From positions 1-64,000 of the forward strand of contig CAOKLQ010000002.1 in NCBI GenBank assembly GCA_948469315.1: 64,000 bases of DNA, given 5' to 3'. Of this stretch, positions 45,868 through 56,165 are shown in pieces. A program made the position numbers and the translations under genes. Positions within the stretch are counted from its first letter, which is position 1; every line of letters starts with the position of its first letter. The DNA is from an uncultured Clostridium sp. (GTDB lineage: Bacteria > Bacillota > Clostridia > TANB77 > CAG-508). The notes beneath the pieces are model-generated. The model did no database searches. It was not told the origin of the DNA and saw nothing but the letters and a program-made list of their open reading frames with translations.

Positions 45868-47874
45868 TTAAAAAGCATAATCATAGTCATCATAAGTATC
45901 TACTGCCTTATTCAAACTATAATTATGCAATATTTCTTTTTCTTTTAAAAATTCTATAAATTTTTCTATTTTCTCATTTATTATTGTTCTTTCTTCACCT
46001 TCTGGATATGCTTTTATTAGTTCTAATTCTCCATCTTTATTTGGTACAAGACCTAAAGCTAATTCTGCGTGCCCACATAAATAATCACTTGTATATCCTA
46101 ATTTATCATATACATAACAAGCAAATGCTCTTGCAAACATTTCTGGATTATTTTGCCAATATCCGTGATCTGTTTTAGCAAACATATCATCAAAGGTAAT
46201 AGAATTTTTATAGAAATCTGTTTTTATTTTTTGTGGAGTTCCAATAGCATTTTTCTTTTGCATAGCACTATTCTGTAAGTATGCTAATTGAATCCTCTCA
46301 TCTTTAGGAATAACTCTACCAACAGTTTCTCCTCGTAGTTTTGATAATTCATCAATTTCTTTATTACCTGTTCCTCTTAATCTATATTCTACTAAATTGT
46401 TTGATGCAGATTCCGAATTATCTATTAGTCTTTGTATTAACTCATCTTTTTGTTTTGTTTGTTCCTCGTTTAAATGCTCTTTTGGAAAGAAAGTATTAAC
46501 AAAATTTTTCATTCTATTTAATTGCTTTTCATATTCTTCCTTCTGTGATTTTATTGTTTCTTCATTGCAAACTGTTTTATATTTCATAGTTTCAATCATA
46601 TCTTTTAATACTTCTGATGTAGAATCTGAATACCTGTAATTGTCTGTGAAGAATCCTTTATAGCCTAAATTTTTCCCTACAATATCATCTAGTGCGTGGC
46701 TCCATTCGTGAGCTAGACTTCCTGCTCCCTTCATCTTTGTTAAGTTTATTACCTCTCTATCTGGCTCATAATGTGCTAAAGCACTTCCACTTCCACGAGA
46801 GCCAAAAGCAATAGATAAACGATTTCCAAGTGAAATATCATCTGGAGTTATAGATAATGCTTTACTTAAATCCATAAGAGCCTCAAAGCCATAATTTAAA
46901 GACTGTTGTCTATCATTTTCGTTTAGCCAATTTCCAAACTCTCCACCTTTAAAATTAAAGTTTTTCATCATATCCTCTCCAGTTATATCTTTTCCATTTC
47001 TAACATCATCACCATTACGAGAAATATGTTCAAGTTGTTTAGGAATAAATCCTTTCTTCCTAGTTTTATGAGTTGTTGTTTTAGTATTATCCTTAAAATT
47101 ATCCAATATATATTTTTGTGCTTCTTCAATGCTTTCCAAATTGTTGATTACTATCTTTCCATTTTGCATAATGAAGAAAGTATTTTCTTTCCAAGAATTA
47201 GGATTGCTAAATTCTTCTTTTGGATAAATAAAATATATTCCGTATCCTCTTGTTAGTCTTATTACATCTCTGCCATCATATTTGGTAAATTCAGCATTTT
47301 CTTTTGTATATTCAAAAATATTGAATTGTGCTAATGTCTTTTCATCATCAGTATAACAAAATTGTTTCTTTTTAATTTCTCTATCTATGTTTAAGAAATT
47401 TTTGATTTGCATCAAATTTAATAACTTACTATCTATACAGTCAGATGCTGTTGGAGATATATCAACAGAATATGAATTTCGGTAAGTAACATATTCACTC
47501 ATAAAATCATTGTAAAAATTCAACACTTCATTTTCTGTAGATAAATTCATAGCATAATCTCTTAATTTTCCTACAAATTCAATATAGCCTTCTTGCTTTC
47601 CTTTTATAGCTTCTGGGCTTTTATCAAAATAAGTAATAACTGGCTTTGTAGGAGTTGCATCTCTTAACAATTTTATAAAATATACTACTCTAATAGGTAT
47701 TCCATTATTAACCATCTCTTGATAATTTGGCTTTTTCCATACATTATCCTTCTTTATTAACTTGCCTTTTTCTGCATCGTTCATCTCCAGTAAATCATCA
47801 ATCATAAGTCCTCTATCTTTCCAAAGGTCTTTTTTAGCACCTCCAATTTTTTCTCCAAAATCTTGTAATCCCAT
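45868..47874 (-). CDS. Polyvalent protein with LPD-type zincin domain
   Basis: 668 residues. The N-terminal half has no clear enzyme motif. The centre (about 305-400) reads FGSRGSGSALAHYEPDREVI and then AGSLAHEWSHALDDIVG, with the zinc motif HEWSH at 389-393. It continues in a helical part to EMFARAFACYVYDKLG. This matches the large polyvalent-protein metallopeptidase domains of phages and conjugative elements, thought to enter the recipient with the DNA and act on host defences. The role here is inferred. Confidence 0.8.
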   Translation of the reverse strand: MGLQDFGEKIGGAKKDLWKDRGLMIDDLLEMNDAEKGKLIKKDNVWKKPNYQEMVNNGIPIRVVYFIKLLRDATPTKPVITYFDKSPEAIKGKQEGYIEFVGKLRDYAMNLSTENEVLNFYNDFMSEYVTYRNSYSVDISPTASDCIDSKLLNLMQIKNFLNIDREIKKKQFCYTDDEKTLAQFNIFEYTKENAEFTKYDGRDVIRLTRGYGIYFIYPKEEFSNPNSWKENTFFIMQNGKIVINNLESIEEAQKYILDNFKDNTKTTTHKTRKKGFIPKQLEHISRNGDDVRNGKDITGEDMMKNFNFKGGEFGNWLNENDRQQSLNYGFEALMDLSKALSITPDDISLGNRLSIAFGSRGSGSALAHYEPDREVINLTKMKGAGSLAHEWSHALDDIVGKNLGYKGFFTDNYRYSDSTSEVLKDMIETMKYKTVCNEETIKSQKEEYEKQLNRMKNFVNTFFPKEHLNEEQTKQKDELIQRLIDNSESASNNLVEYRLRGTGNKEIDELSKLRGETVGRVIPKDERIQLAYLQNSAMQKKNAIGTPQKIKTDFYKNSITFDDMFAKTDHGYWQNNPEMFARAFACYVYDKLGYTSDYLCGHAELALGLVPNKDGELELIKAYPEGEERTIINEKIEKFIEFLKEKEILHNYSLNKAVDTYDDYDYAF

Positions 47875-47879
47875 ATAAA

Positions 47880-48857
47880 TTACACCTCCATATCAATATT
47901 ATTTTTGTTATTTTTTGTAGTTTCTTTTTCTAATTCATTTTTCATAAACTTTTGAGCAACTATTTCATTGTATTTTGTTAAAAAGTTATCTGATAAATCA
48001 TTCAGTTTTTCTTCATAATTTTCAAAATCTTCTAATGATTCTTTTATCGAAAAAGCCTCTTTGTATCTTTTATCTTGCCTATAAATATCAATTTCTTCAT
48101 CTATTGAGAAATTATCTATCATTTCTTCAAGTTCATTCTTTACTTTTTCTCTATCATATATATCTTGATAATTGTCAAAAAAATAAATGGTATGAATCAT
48201 ATCAACTCCACCATTAGTCCAAGTTTCAAATTCAATACCATTATTCATTCCATTTTCACTTAATAAACTCACTTTAAAGCCAAAACTTTCAAATACTTTT
48301 ATTATATTATCTAATGTATTTTTTTCTTTTCTTGTAGGGATATATTCTTTTGTGTTTAATATATCAATTTTTATGTTGTTATCTACTTCCTTTTTTATAT
48401 TATTGATACATTTATCATAATCTGTAATTAAAATTTGATTAGGTTTTAAAACATAATTCCCATTACTGCATACAATAGTTATATCCTCATTTGAAAGATT
48501 TTTTATATAATTACTATCACTTCTATCTATATATTCTCCATTATCATCCTTAAAAAACTTAAATTGATTATCTGTTTGAGCATATTCAAAATATTCTATA
48601 CCATCTTTATCAATATATGGTGTTTTTTGTTCTTCTGGAGAGTATGTCATAATTTCAGCATAATACTTAAAATATCTATTATCAAAATCTCTAATCATCT
48701 TATCAAATAGTAATGGATCTTTTAAATTTTTTAACATATCGTAAATTACTTTACCAAGACACTTAAATTCCATTTCATTATTGAATCCTGTTGATTTTTG
48801 TACTTGAAACTTATTATCTTTATTCTTTGTTATAATAAAAGCAGTTCCTGTGTGCAT
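47880..48857 (-). CDS. Hypothetical ICE protein
   Basis: 325 residues, acidic, soluble. MHTGTAFIITKNKDNKFQVQ opens a beta-rich domain; the middle (FESFGFKVSLLSENGMNNGI, EFETWTNGGVDMIHTIYFFD) looks like a small alpha/beta fold; the end is helical. ATG at 48857 is preceded by GGGAGG. Function unknown; probably accessory cargo. Confidence 0.6.
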   Translation of the reverse strand: MHTGTAFIITKNKDNKFQVQKSTGFNNEMEFKCLGKVIYDMLKNLKDPLLFDKMIRDFDNRYFKYYAEIMTYSPEEQKTPYIDKDGIEYFEYAQTDNQFKFFKDDNGEYIDRSDSNYIKNLSNEDITIVCSNGNYVLKPNQILITDYDKCINNIKKEVDNNIKIDILNTKEYIPTRKEKNTLDNIIKVFESFGFKVSLLSENGMNNGIEFETWTNGGVDMIHTIYFFDNYQDIYDREKVKNELEEMIDNFSIDEEIDIYRQDKRYKEAFSIKESLEDFENYEEKLNDLSDNFLTKYNEIVAQKFMKNELEKETTKNNKNNIDMEV

Positions 48858-48870
48858 TTTCTTTTCCTCC

Positions 48871-49749
48871 CTATATCTCAATATTCATATTATTTTCAAT
48901 TTCTTGTTCCGTTTTTTCAAATTCAACTCTTAATTTTGTATATTCATCAATTAAATTTTCTTGTTGTTTAGAATATGGAGATTCTTCCATTTCTCCTTCT
49001 AAATTTCCTGCTTTTCTTTGTTCATTTCTAACTGCTATACCAGCCAAATAAGTTCCAGCAAATGATATGTTAGAAAATCTATTATCTTTATTGAAGAATT
49101 GTAAAAGTTTTGAATCTTCTTTTGTTATTTCTTTAAATTTTAAAGTTATATCTCTCATTTTTGCCAATAAATTCTCTTGCTTTATGATATATGGTCTTTG
49201 TAAATCCTTTTCCAATTCTGTAATATTTAATTGTTCCTTTAAATAATCAATAATTTCATCCATTGTATAGCCTGTATCTTCATCTAAATATCCAGAAATC
49301 CATATAAATACAGTTTGATTTCCTTTTGCAATACCTTCTTTAACTGTTCCAAATATTCCATCTGTTAATGTATTTAATGCAAATTCTGGTTTCCAATCAT
49401 CTTGTGAATCATTTATTTCTTTTGCTTTATCATTTATTCCTAGAGCAACGCAAGCTGTATCCATACCAATATCAGTTTCTTTAAGTTCAATTCCTTTAAA
49501 ATAACTTATAGTACCATTATCTTTTAGTTCACAAATTCTTTTATCTTTATATAAAAACAAATAGAATTCTGTTCCCTTAACAGAAATCTCATCATTTATA
49601 GGTGTTTCGACTGGATAAATATCAATATCAATTTCCCAATTTCTTTCATTAAGATTATTCTTTTCATATCTGCACCAAACATTTCTTTCATAAGTTGGAT
49701 CAGATACAACAATATGATTTAATTCTTTTATTTTACCTTTATATCTCAA
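48871..49749 (-). CDS. Hypothetical ICE protein
   Basis: 292 residues. N-terminal beta-rich domain (HIVVSDPTYERNVWCRYEKN) with DIGMDTACVALGIN; the C-terminal part is helical with a coiled coil. It overlaps the end of the methyltransferase gene by 11 bases, so the two are translationally coupled. Function unknown. Confidence 0.6.
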   Translation of the reverse strand: MRYKGKIKELNHIVVSDPTYERNVWCRYEKNNLNERNWEIDIDIYPVETPINDEISVKGTEFYLFLYKDKRICELKDNGTISYFKGIELKETDIGMDTACVALGINDKAKEINDSQDDWKPEFALNTLTDGIFGTVKEGIAKGNQTVFIWISGYLDEDTGYTMDEIIDYLKEQLNITELEKDLQRPYIIKQENLLAKMRDITLKFKEITKEDSKLLQFFNKDNRFSNISFAGTYLAGIAVRNEQRKAGNLEGEMEESPYSKQQENLIDEYTKLRVEFEKTEQEIENNMNIEI

Positions 49750-50785
49750 TTTCTTGTTCCTCCATTTCTATAAATTTAACATCTAAATTACTTTCAATAT
49801 TATCTTTCATTTTTTCAAACATTTCCTTATTTTTTTCTATAGCAACCCCATTTCTCTTTTTGTTATAACAAGCTATTACGAAATTGCCACTTCCTGCATA
49901 TTGATCCAATAAAGTTTCATAAGGTTTTGAAATGTATTCAATTATCTCCTCTATCAACTCTATTGGCTTTTCTGCTTCCATAATTTTGTTTTTTGAATTT
50001 TTAGGTTGATAATCAAATGCAGTTGGAAGCATCCCAGCAGTTCCTTTCATATAATAAACATCAAGATTATTTTCTTGCAACATATCTCTGACCTCATAAG
50101 ATGATTTTCCTTTTACATCTAAATTATTTTCATTTGCTATTGCTAAATTTTTCTTTGCATCTAACTTTAAACTTCTAGGCTCCCCATTGCTAAAAATCAT
50201 AACATCTTCAACATTCTTGCTTTTTCTTCCAGTATTAGAAATAAAGTTGCCCTTTTTCCAAGCAACTTTAGCAAAATATTTGAATCCATTTTCTTGTGCC
50301 ATTTTCTTAATTTCATATAAGTAATCGAAGTTTACTTCCGATTCCTCTGGTAGAAACTCAACAAGAAAAGCTCCATCTTTTAATACCCTTTGTTTTTCTT
50401 TAAAGTCATTACTTTCATATCTAAATAATTCAAATGTAGCAAATTTTCTATTACCACCAGTTAAAGCCTTTTGTAAATCGTATGGATGATCTGTAATTAT
50501 ACCATCAATGGATTTATCCTTTATCATTGATAAATCTCTACCATCTCCATTTATAAGTAAACAAGTATTATCTTTTCCCTCTATCTGACTTGTTACTTTA
50601 TATACACCTCTCGTTATTTTAGTAAATATTCCTTTTTCTACTCCCTCATAAATACGGGCTCGGATTGATTCGTTATTCACTTGCATATTTCTGATATTTT
50701 TTACTACTTCTGTTGCATCTTTCATAGAAAATTGTTCTTTATCAAAAAAATACTCAAACAAATTCATTTGAATTGTATTATCCAT
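49739..50785 (-). CDS. DNA methyltransferase-like protein (N4/N6 type, DHPY motif)
   Basis: 348 residues. A winged-helix-type N-terminus (about 15-65) precedes a class I methyltransferase domain. The catalytic motif reads DHPY (99-102) in place of the usual DPPY, and the SAM-binding motif is LLDQYAGSGNFVIAC near the C-terminus. So this is a permuted beta-class order. The Pro-to-His change in the target-base pocket may alter or abolish activity. ATG at 50785 is preceded by AGGAGGTG. Confidence 0.75.
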   Translation of the reverse strand: MDNTIQMNLFEYFFDKEQFSMKDATEVVKNIRNMQVNNESIRARIYEGVEKGIFTKITRGVYKVTSQIEGKDNTCLLINGDGRDLSMIKDKSIDGIITDHPYDLQKALTGGNRKFATFELFRYESNDFKEKQRVLKDGAFLVEFLPEESEVNFDYLYEIKKMAQENGFKYFAKVAWKKGNFISNTGRKSKNVEDVMIFSNGEPRSLKLDAKKNLAIANENNLDVKGKSSYEVRDMLQENNLDVYYMKGTAGMLPTAFDYQPKNSKNKIMEAEKPIELIEEIIEYISKPYETLLDQYAGSGNFVIACYNKKRNGVAIEKNKEMFEKMKDNIESNLDVKFIEMEEQEIEI

Positions 50786-50795
50786 AATGCACCTC

Positions 50796-51140
50796 CTAAT
50801 AGTCATATTCATAATTGTTTTCATCTTTATTTATATCCAAATGTTTCTTTAATTCTTCTCGTTTTATAGTAATAATTTCTCCATTTTCTACTTTTCTATA
50901 TGTTGGCGTATTTCTAAAGAAATCTCTAAACACATAATTTTTATAACCTTTATCAATAAAGTATTTTACAATTTTTTTTGCATCTGGATCGTAATTTATT
51001 GCATTATAGACATCTTCAATAGTTAAGTATTCTTTTGATAGCATTTCAATCAAATCACTTGTTGCTACTGTACTTTCTCCAAATGCTCTTTTTGTCATTG
51101 GTATATACCATTTAACACCTAATTCTTTTTTATATCCCAT
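50796..51140 (-). CDS. Hypothetical ICE protein
   Basis: 114 residues: a helical, basic protein (YIPMTKRAFGESTVATSDLI, KIVKYFIDKGYKNYVFRDFF) with an acidic end. RBS AGGGAG is present. No domain recognised; small DNA-binding role possible. Confidence 0.55.
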   Translation of the reverse strand: MGYKKELGVKWYIPMTKRAFGESTVATSDLIEMLSKEYLTIEDVYNAINYDPDAKKIVKYFIDKGYKNYVFRDFFRNTPTYRKVENGEIITIKREELKKHLDINKDENNYEYDY

Positions 51141-51158
51141 ATAACTCCCTCCTATATT

Positions 51159-51626
51159 CTATATTTCTATATCTGTATATTCATTGTCATCTTTTGTTAT
51201 CATTTGTTCTTTCTCATAATCTTTTACTTTTTTTTCAAGAGTTTTTTCTAGTGTATCAAGAGTATATGGTGAACTTCTTTCAATACTTCTATTTCCTATT
51301 TCATTATGTCTTATCAATGTTTCAAATACTATTGGAACATCATCTTTGCCTTCGCAGTATTTCTCTCCCTTAAAATATTTAATGTTGTAATATTTTGATG
51401 GAGTTTCATTAAAATTTTTATTTATTTCATTTGCAGTAGCTCTTATTTTTATTCTACTTTCAGCCATTTGTACTCCTCCTTCATATTTCATAATTATAAA
51501 AAAAGAGAATGAGTACATAAAAATTATAATACCCATTCTTACTTTCAAATCTTCAAAGCATATTGTTACAAATAACAAAAATGCCAACAACATACTTAAT
51601 AAAAACATTCTTAATATCTTTTTCAA
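51159..51626 (-). CDS. Small membrane/cytosolic ICE protein with a possible internal start
   Basis: From TTG 51626 (AAAGGTGA upstream): two hydrophobic helices (FLLSMLLAFLLFVTIC, MGIIIFMYSFSFFIIM) and then a soluble domain beginning MAESRIKIRATANEINKNFN. A second, stronger RBS (AAGGAGGAG) stands before the ATG at 51477, which would give the soluble domain alone (106 residues). No stop separates the two, so both forms may be made. Function unknown. Confidence 0.6.
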   Translation of the reverse strand: MKKILRMFLLSMLLAFLLFVTICFEDLKVRMGIIIFMYSFSFFIIMKYEGGVQMAESRIKIRATANEINKNFNETPSKYYNIKYFKGEKYCEGKDDVPIVFETLIRHNEIGNRSIERSSPYTLDTLEKTLEKKVKDYEKEQMITKDDNEYTDIEI

Positions 51627-51637
51627 TATAATCACCT

Positions 51638-53479
51638 TTATTGTTTCAATCTTCCAAATCCATAAAAGTTTGGTCCATTCCACCATCCATTATTATATTT
51701 TCTTATTCTAACTCCAGATGGATTTCCTCCAGTATCTATAACATATTCAGCAGTATCTCCATTGATTGTTAAAGTTCCCATATATATTCCAATATGAGAT
51801 ATACTTCCAGGCTGTCCAGTATCGTATGTATCTTTTAAGAATATTAAATCTCCAGCTTGTCTATCATCTACATTTATAGGATTACAATATCCATTATAAA
51901 TTCCCTGTGCTCCAGTATTTGGTATAGTTATAATTCCTGTGTGAGCAAGACAATGTATAACCCAAGAAGAACAATCATAATAATCCATACATTCTTCATA
52001 TTTTAAATTACTGTGATCCATTAAATATCTTTTACCAGCATTTTTTAGAAATTCTTGATATATAGCACTTAATTGTTCATCTCCAATACTTACATTCAAA
52101 TAAGCATAAGTAGTTTGAAAATCTGCACTAAATAATTCAAAAAATGAATTAGAATTATATAATAATTTTATTTGTTCTATTTCATCATCTGTAAATTTAG
52201 TTTGGTGAGAATCATATTTTACCTTTTTCTTTTTCTTGTAATTGTTAATTACATTAAAATTACTATTACACCAATCAATATAGGAATTTAACGATGGGTT
52301 ACTAACAATCTTCTTGTTTTCTGTAACTGTTACTTTTGTTTTCGTTACTGTTCCATCTCTGTTAGTTGTTTCAATTTCTTTTTCATAGGTATAAGTTGAA
52401 TCTGTAATTTTCTCAAACAATCCAGCATCTTTAAATTTCCCAAGTAATTCTTTTTCTGCATCATCAAATGTCAAATCACCATTTAGCATTTGAACGATAG
52501 AAAGTGGTGCTTTCCAGTTAATCATACCTTTACCTTCTATTGTTCCATCAACTATTTTCCCAGAATTATAAAATTCAACTGTAGTTTTGTCATACTCATT
52601 TTGAGTATTTATCATATATGTTTCATAGTTTTTCTTTGTATCTTCACTCATTCCAATACCAAAAAAGCTACAAAAAGCAGCTATAACAACTATAATAATA
52701 AGAATAGGTGCAATTTCTGGTAGCATAGATAAAATTAGTTTTACTACACTTGCTACTAATTTTACTAATAATTTCATTAACTTAATCATAACATTAGTAG
52801 TTTTAGATATTACTTGTTTTCCTAACTTCACACTAAATTTGCTTATTTTCTTTGTAGCCTTTTTAGTATATTTAACTGTTTCTTTAGTAATCTTTTTAGA
52901 TGTTTTATTAGAAACCTTTTTTATAGCTTTAGTCATTATTCGGCTTGATGTACCTTCAAAAGCAGTTGTTCCATTTTCATTTAATCCTGTGTTTATATTT
53001 TTTCCAGTTCTTATAACCTTTTGAGCAGAATTATTTATAAATTTAGCTCCTTTTATAGCTGTAGCAATCCTTTTAGAAGTTTGTAATTTACTGTTATTTT
53101 TGTTTAGTGCAGTTGCATTTGTGCTATTTTCAGTATTATCTGCTAATACATCTTTATTTTCTGATGCAGTTTGTATTTTATTAGTTTTTATTATTTTATT
53201 GTGATTATCTTTATTAGTTTGAATTTCATCGTATTGTATAACCTTTGTTGATATTTGTTTTTCATTACTTTCACTATTATTAGTTACTTCTGTAATATTC
53301 TGGACTCCAGTTTCAAGTCTTGAATTATCAACATCACTTTCTGTTATTTTATTTAATTGTTCTGCATACCATTTATTTATATTATCTACACTATCTAATG
53401 CTAAATTTGTTCCTTTATGAGCATAATCTGTATATTTATTAAGAGAATTTGCTATATCCTTATTATTATCATTTGCCAT
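51638..53479 (-). CDS. Membrane-anchored NlpC/P60 peptidoglycan hydrolase of the transfer system
   Basis: 613 residues. A long Asn/Lys/Thr-rich cytoplasmic N-terminus, a membrane helix at about 255-280 (PILIIIVVIAAFCSFFGIGM), an extracellular helical domain, then an NlpC/P60 domain with Cys503 (YYDCSSWVIHC) and His562 (SISHIGIYMG). It opens the cell wall for the conjugation channel, like CwlT/VirB1-type proteins. It lies directly after virB4. Confidence 0.88.
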   Translation of the reverse strand: MANDNNKDIANSLNKYTDYAHKGTNLALDSVDNINKWYAEQLNKITESDVDNSRLETGVQNITEVTNNSESNEKQISTKVIQYDEIQTNKDNHNKIIKTNKIQTASENKDVLADNTENSTNATALNKNNSKLQTSKRIATAIKGAKFINNSAQKVIRTGKNINTGLNENGTTAFEGTSSRIMTKAIKKVSNKTSKKITKETVKYTKKATKKISKFSVKLGKQVISKTTNVMIKLMKLLVKLVASVVKLILSMLPEIAPILIIIVVIAAFCSFFGIGMSEDTKKNYETYMINTQNEYDKTTVEFYNSGKIVDGTIEGKGMINWKAPLSIVQMLNGDLTFDDAEKELLGKFKDAGLFEKITDSTYTYEKEIETTNRDGTVTKTKVTVTENKKIVSNPSLNSYIDWCNSNFNVINNYKKKKKVKYDSHQTKFTDDEIEQIKLLYNSNSFFELFSADFQTTYAYLNVSIGDEQLSAIYQEFLKNAGKRYLMDHSNLKYEECMDYYDCSSWVIHCLAHTGIITIPNTGAQGIYNGYCNPINVDDRQAGDLIFLKDTYDTGQPGSISHIGIYMGTLTINGDTAEYVIDTGGNPSGVRIRKYNNGWWNGPNFYGFGRLKQ

Positions 53480-53482
53480 AGT

Positions 53483-55910
53483 CTATCCTCTACTTATTTG
53501 CATATTTGAAGTTTGATTTAGTTCATATATATACGAATCTTTAGACACTTGATTTCTAAAAATAACTTTATCATCACCAAACACAATAATTCCCTGTCCT
53601 GCTGGTGAATCTGTTACATATCTTGCTTCCTCATCACTAATATCAAATATTTTAGAAATTGGTGGTAAGTCTAAAGGCTTTTGTTTTAAAATCATAGCAA
53701 ATTCAGAGTTAGATAATATCTTACGCCCATCCTCATTCTTTATTACATCTTCAATATTTTGTGTAATAATTGTAGGTATTGCATTTTCTTTTCTTCCTGT
53801 TTTGTAAATTTTTGCAATATATTCACTAGAAAATTGATTTGCAAGTAATATATGGAACTCATCAATAAATATCCAGGTATGTTTTCCAAGTGTTTTATTT
53901 CTGTGAAGTCTGTTCATAATATGTTCTAATACAACTAAATATCCAGTTTTTTGGATGCTTGGTGGAAGTTCTGATATATCAAAGGCAATAAAGCGATTTT
54001 TTATTTCTATATTAGTTTTCTTTGAAAATATATCCATTCCCCCTATTACATATCTTTCAATAACTAATGCAAGATTTTTTGCTTCATTTTCTGGTTGTTT
54101 TAATAATTCATTATAAAATCTCTTAAAGTCTGGCTCATATTCTTCATTAAAATTATGTAGTTGATATTCCTCATAAATATTATTAGTACATCTATCAACA
54201 ATCGTTTTTTGTTCTTCCGACAATCTTGAAAAAAGTGATTCTATAAAAGCAAGTACAAATTCTGATTTACTTTTAATTGCTTCTTTATCATTTTTTTCAT
54301 ATTGCAAAGAACTATCAAATGGATTTATATAAGTATTTGCATTAGTGCTTATACTTAATGATTGCCCTCCAAAAGCCTTAATTAAAGGATAATATTCTCC
54401 GTTGTGGATCAATCACACATACATCATCTTCTGGGTATCGTAGTAATACTTGTTCTATTAAGAGTTTTATTGAAAATGATTTTCCTGCTCCAGAAGTTGC
54501 AAGAACACATCCATTTCCATTTAGCAGTTTCTTTCTATCACAGAATACTGGATTTTTGGAAACAAGATTTATTCCATAAAAAATAGAATCTGGGTGCATC
54601 AAGTCCTTTGTGTTAAAAGGAACATTGGTAGCAGTAGATTCCGAAGTTAATGATCTTTGTATTTGTAAATTATTCCAACCAAATGGAAGGCAGTTTTGTA
54701 ATCCTTCTAATTGTTGCCAATCCAAATTATATACTATAATTGAATATTCACTTGCAATATCTTTTACTACTTTTGTAGCTTTGTTTAATTCTTTTAAAGA
54801 ATCTGCTTGAATACATATTAGAGCATTATTAGTAAATAGTTTTTGTTTTTTCTTTTGAAGTGCATCTCGTAATTCTTGTGCATCACTTATTGAATCCTCT
54901 AGTTTTTCATCTAATACTGCCTCATAAGAGTAATTGTTTTTATTAGCTTTTTTAATTTTTTCTAATCTTTCAGTTTTCATTCCAGAGATTTTCTTATTTA
55001 CTGTTTTTATTACTTTGGCTGGGTTTTCTGGAGTAATATTCAAAGTTGTTATAATATTATAGTTGCTTAATGTTGTTATTCTATTATAAAATCGTGGTGT
55101 AATTGATTTTGGCAATTTACTAACATATACCACTCTTATAAACTTATTCTCACCAATTTTTATATAATTCTTTTCTCTAAAAGAAACATCTTTCTTTGCT
55201 GCAAGAACATCATAAATACTCAAACCATTTTCTTTTGCATATTGAATAAAATTATTAATTCCATTTTCTTCTGGTAGTTTTTCATTAAATATATTATATA
55301 AATAACTTAATCTTTCTAATAGCCTTACTCTTGTTATCTTGGATTTTAACTCTTTAAATTTTTCTTCTGATTTTAGTTGATATTGAAGAAATATATCTTG
55401 TGCTTCTTTCATATTTTCTGCTTTTGTTGTAATTACAACTTGTCTTTTCTCACATAAAATTTCTTCTTTATCTCCTATTGATAATTCAATAAGAGAATTA
55501 AATTCATTTGCAACTTTAGATTCATTCTCATTTAGGTTATTGTCTTTATAAATAAAATTTTGCTTATAATCATTTGTTTTTACTGGTGTTCCAAAACAAA
55601 TAACTTGAATATGATCGTTATAATTAAAAGAATGTAGGAATCCAACCCATTTAAGAAAAATATTTTCTTGTTCTTCATAATTTGCTTTTGCAAATGAAAT
55701 GTCTTGATATTCAAAACAAACAGAGTAATGCGTATCATCTAATTGTATAATTGAATTTTTTTCATTAAAGTCTTTGAAAAATGTACGTATAATTTGTGGA
55801 GTAGTTCTTGGCTTTGCAATTTTATATTTATTTGCAATATTTCTTATTATAGTAAATAAAAAAAATTCATTTTTTTCTTTATCTTTTTTACTTTCTTTTA
55901 CCTTTTTCAA
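53483..55910 (-). CDS. virB4: VirB4/TraE-type conjugation ATPase, +1 frameshift at CGGA
   Basis: About 808 residues after the shift. It powers assembly of the mating channel. N-terminal VirB4 domain, then Walker A region GCVLATSGAGKSFSIKLLIE, Walker B TWIFIDEFHILLA, and TIITQNIEDV. At 54401, within the motif that follows Walker A, the frame reads CAA CGG A. Read straight, it stops ten codons after the CGG; with the C skipped it reads IDPQGEYYPLIKAFGG, the conserved family sequence, and runs to 53483. Confidence 0.92.
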
Positions 55911-55912
55911 TG

Positions 55913-56161
55913 TTATTCCTCCTTATAATCTTTAAGGAGATTGGCAATGTTATACCAATCTCCCTCTTTTAATCTATTAAATAAATTTGTATAAGTTAAT
56001 TCGCCACAATATGGCTGTTTCTTTACTAATCTTTTAAATTTAGTATAAAATATTACCTTTGTTGCTAAAATTGGATGCTTATTATGAAAAACACGAATCC
56101 ATTTAGCATTGTAATTATTTAGATAATATTCTAATAATGCTTTTTCCCATTGTCTTTTCAT
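55913..56161 (-). CDS. Small hypothetical ICE protein
   Basis: 82 residues, basic (KRQWEKALLEYYLNNYNAKW, FYTKFKRLVKKQP). It lies between prgI and virB4 genes with close spacing on both sides, so it is part of the transfer operon. No domain recognised. Confidence 0.6.
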   Translation of the reverse strand: MKRQWEKALLEYYLNNYNAKWIRVFHNKHPILATKVIFYTKFKRLVKKQPYCGELTYTNLFNRLKEGDWYNIANLLKDYKEE

Positions 56162-56165
56162 TGTA

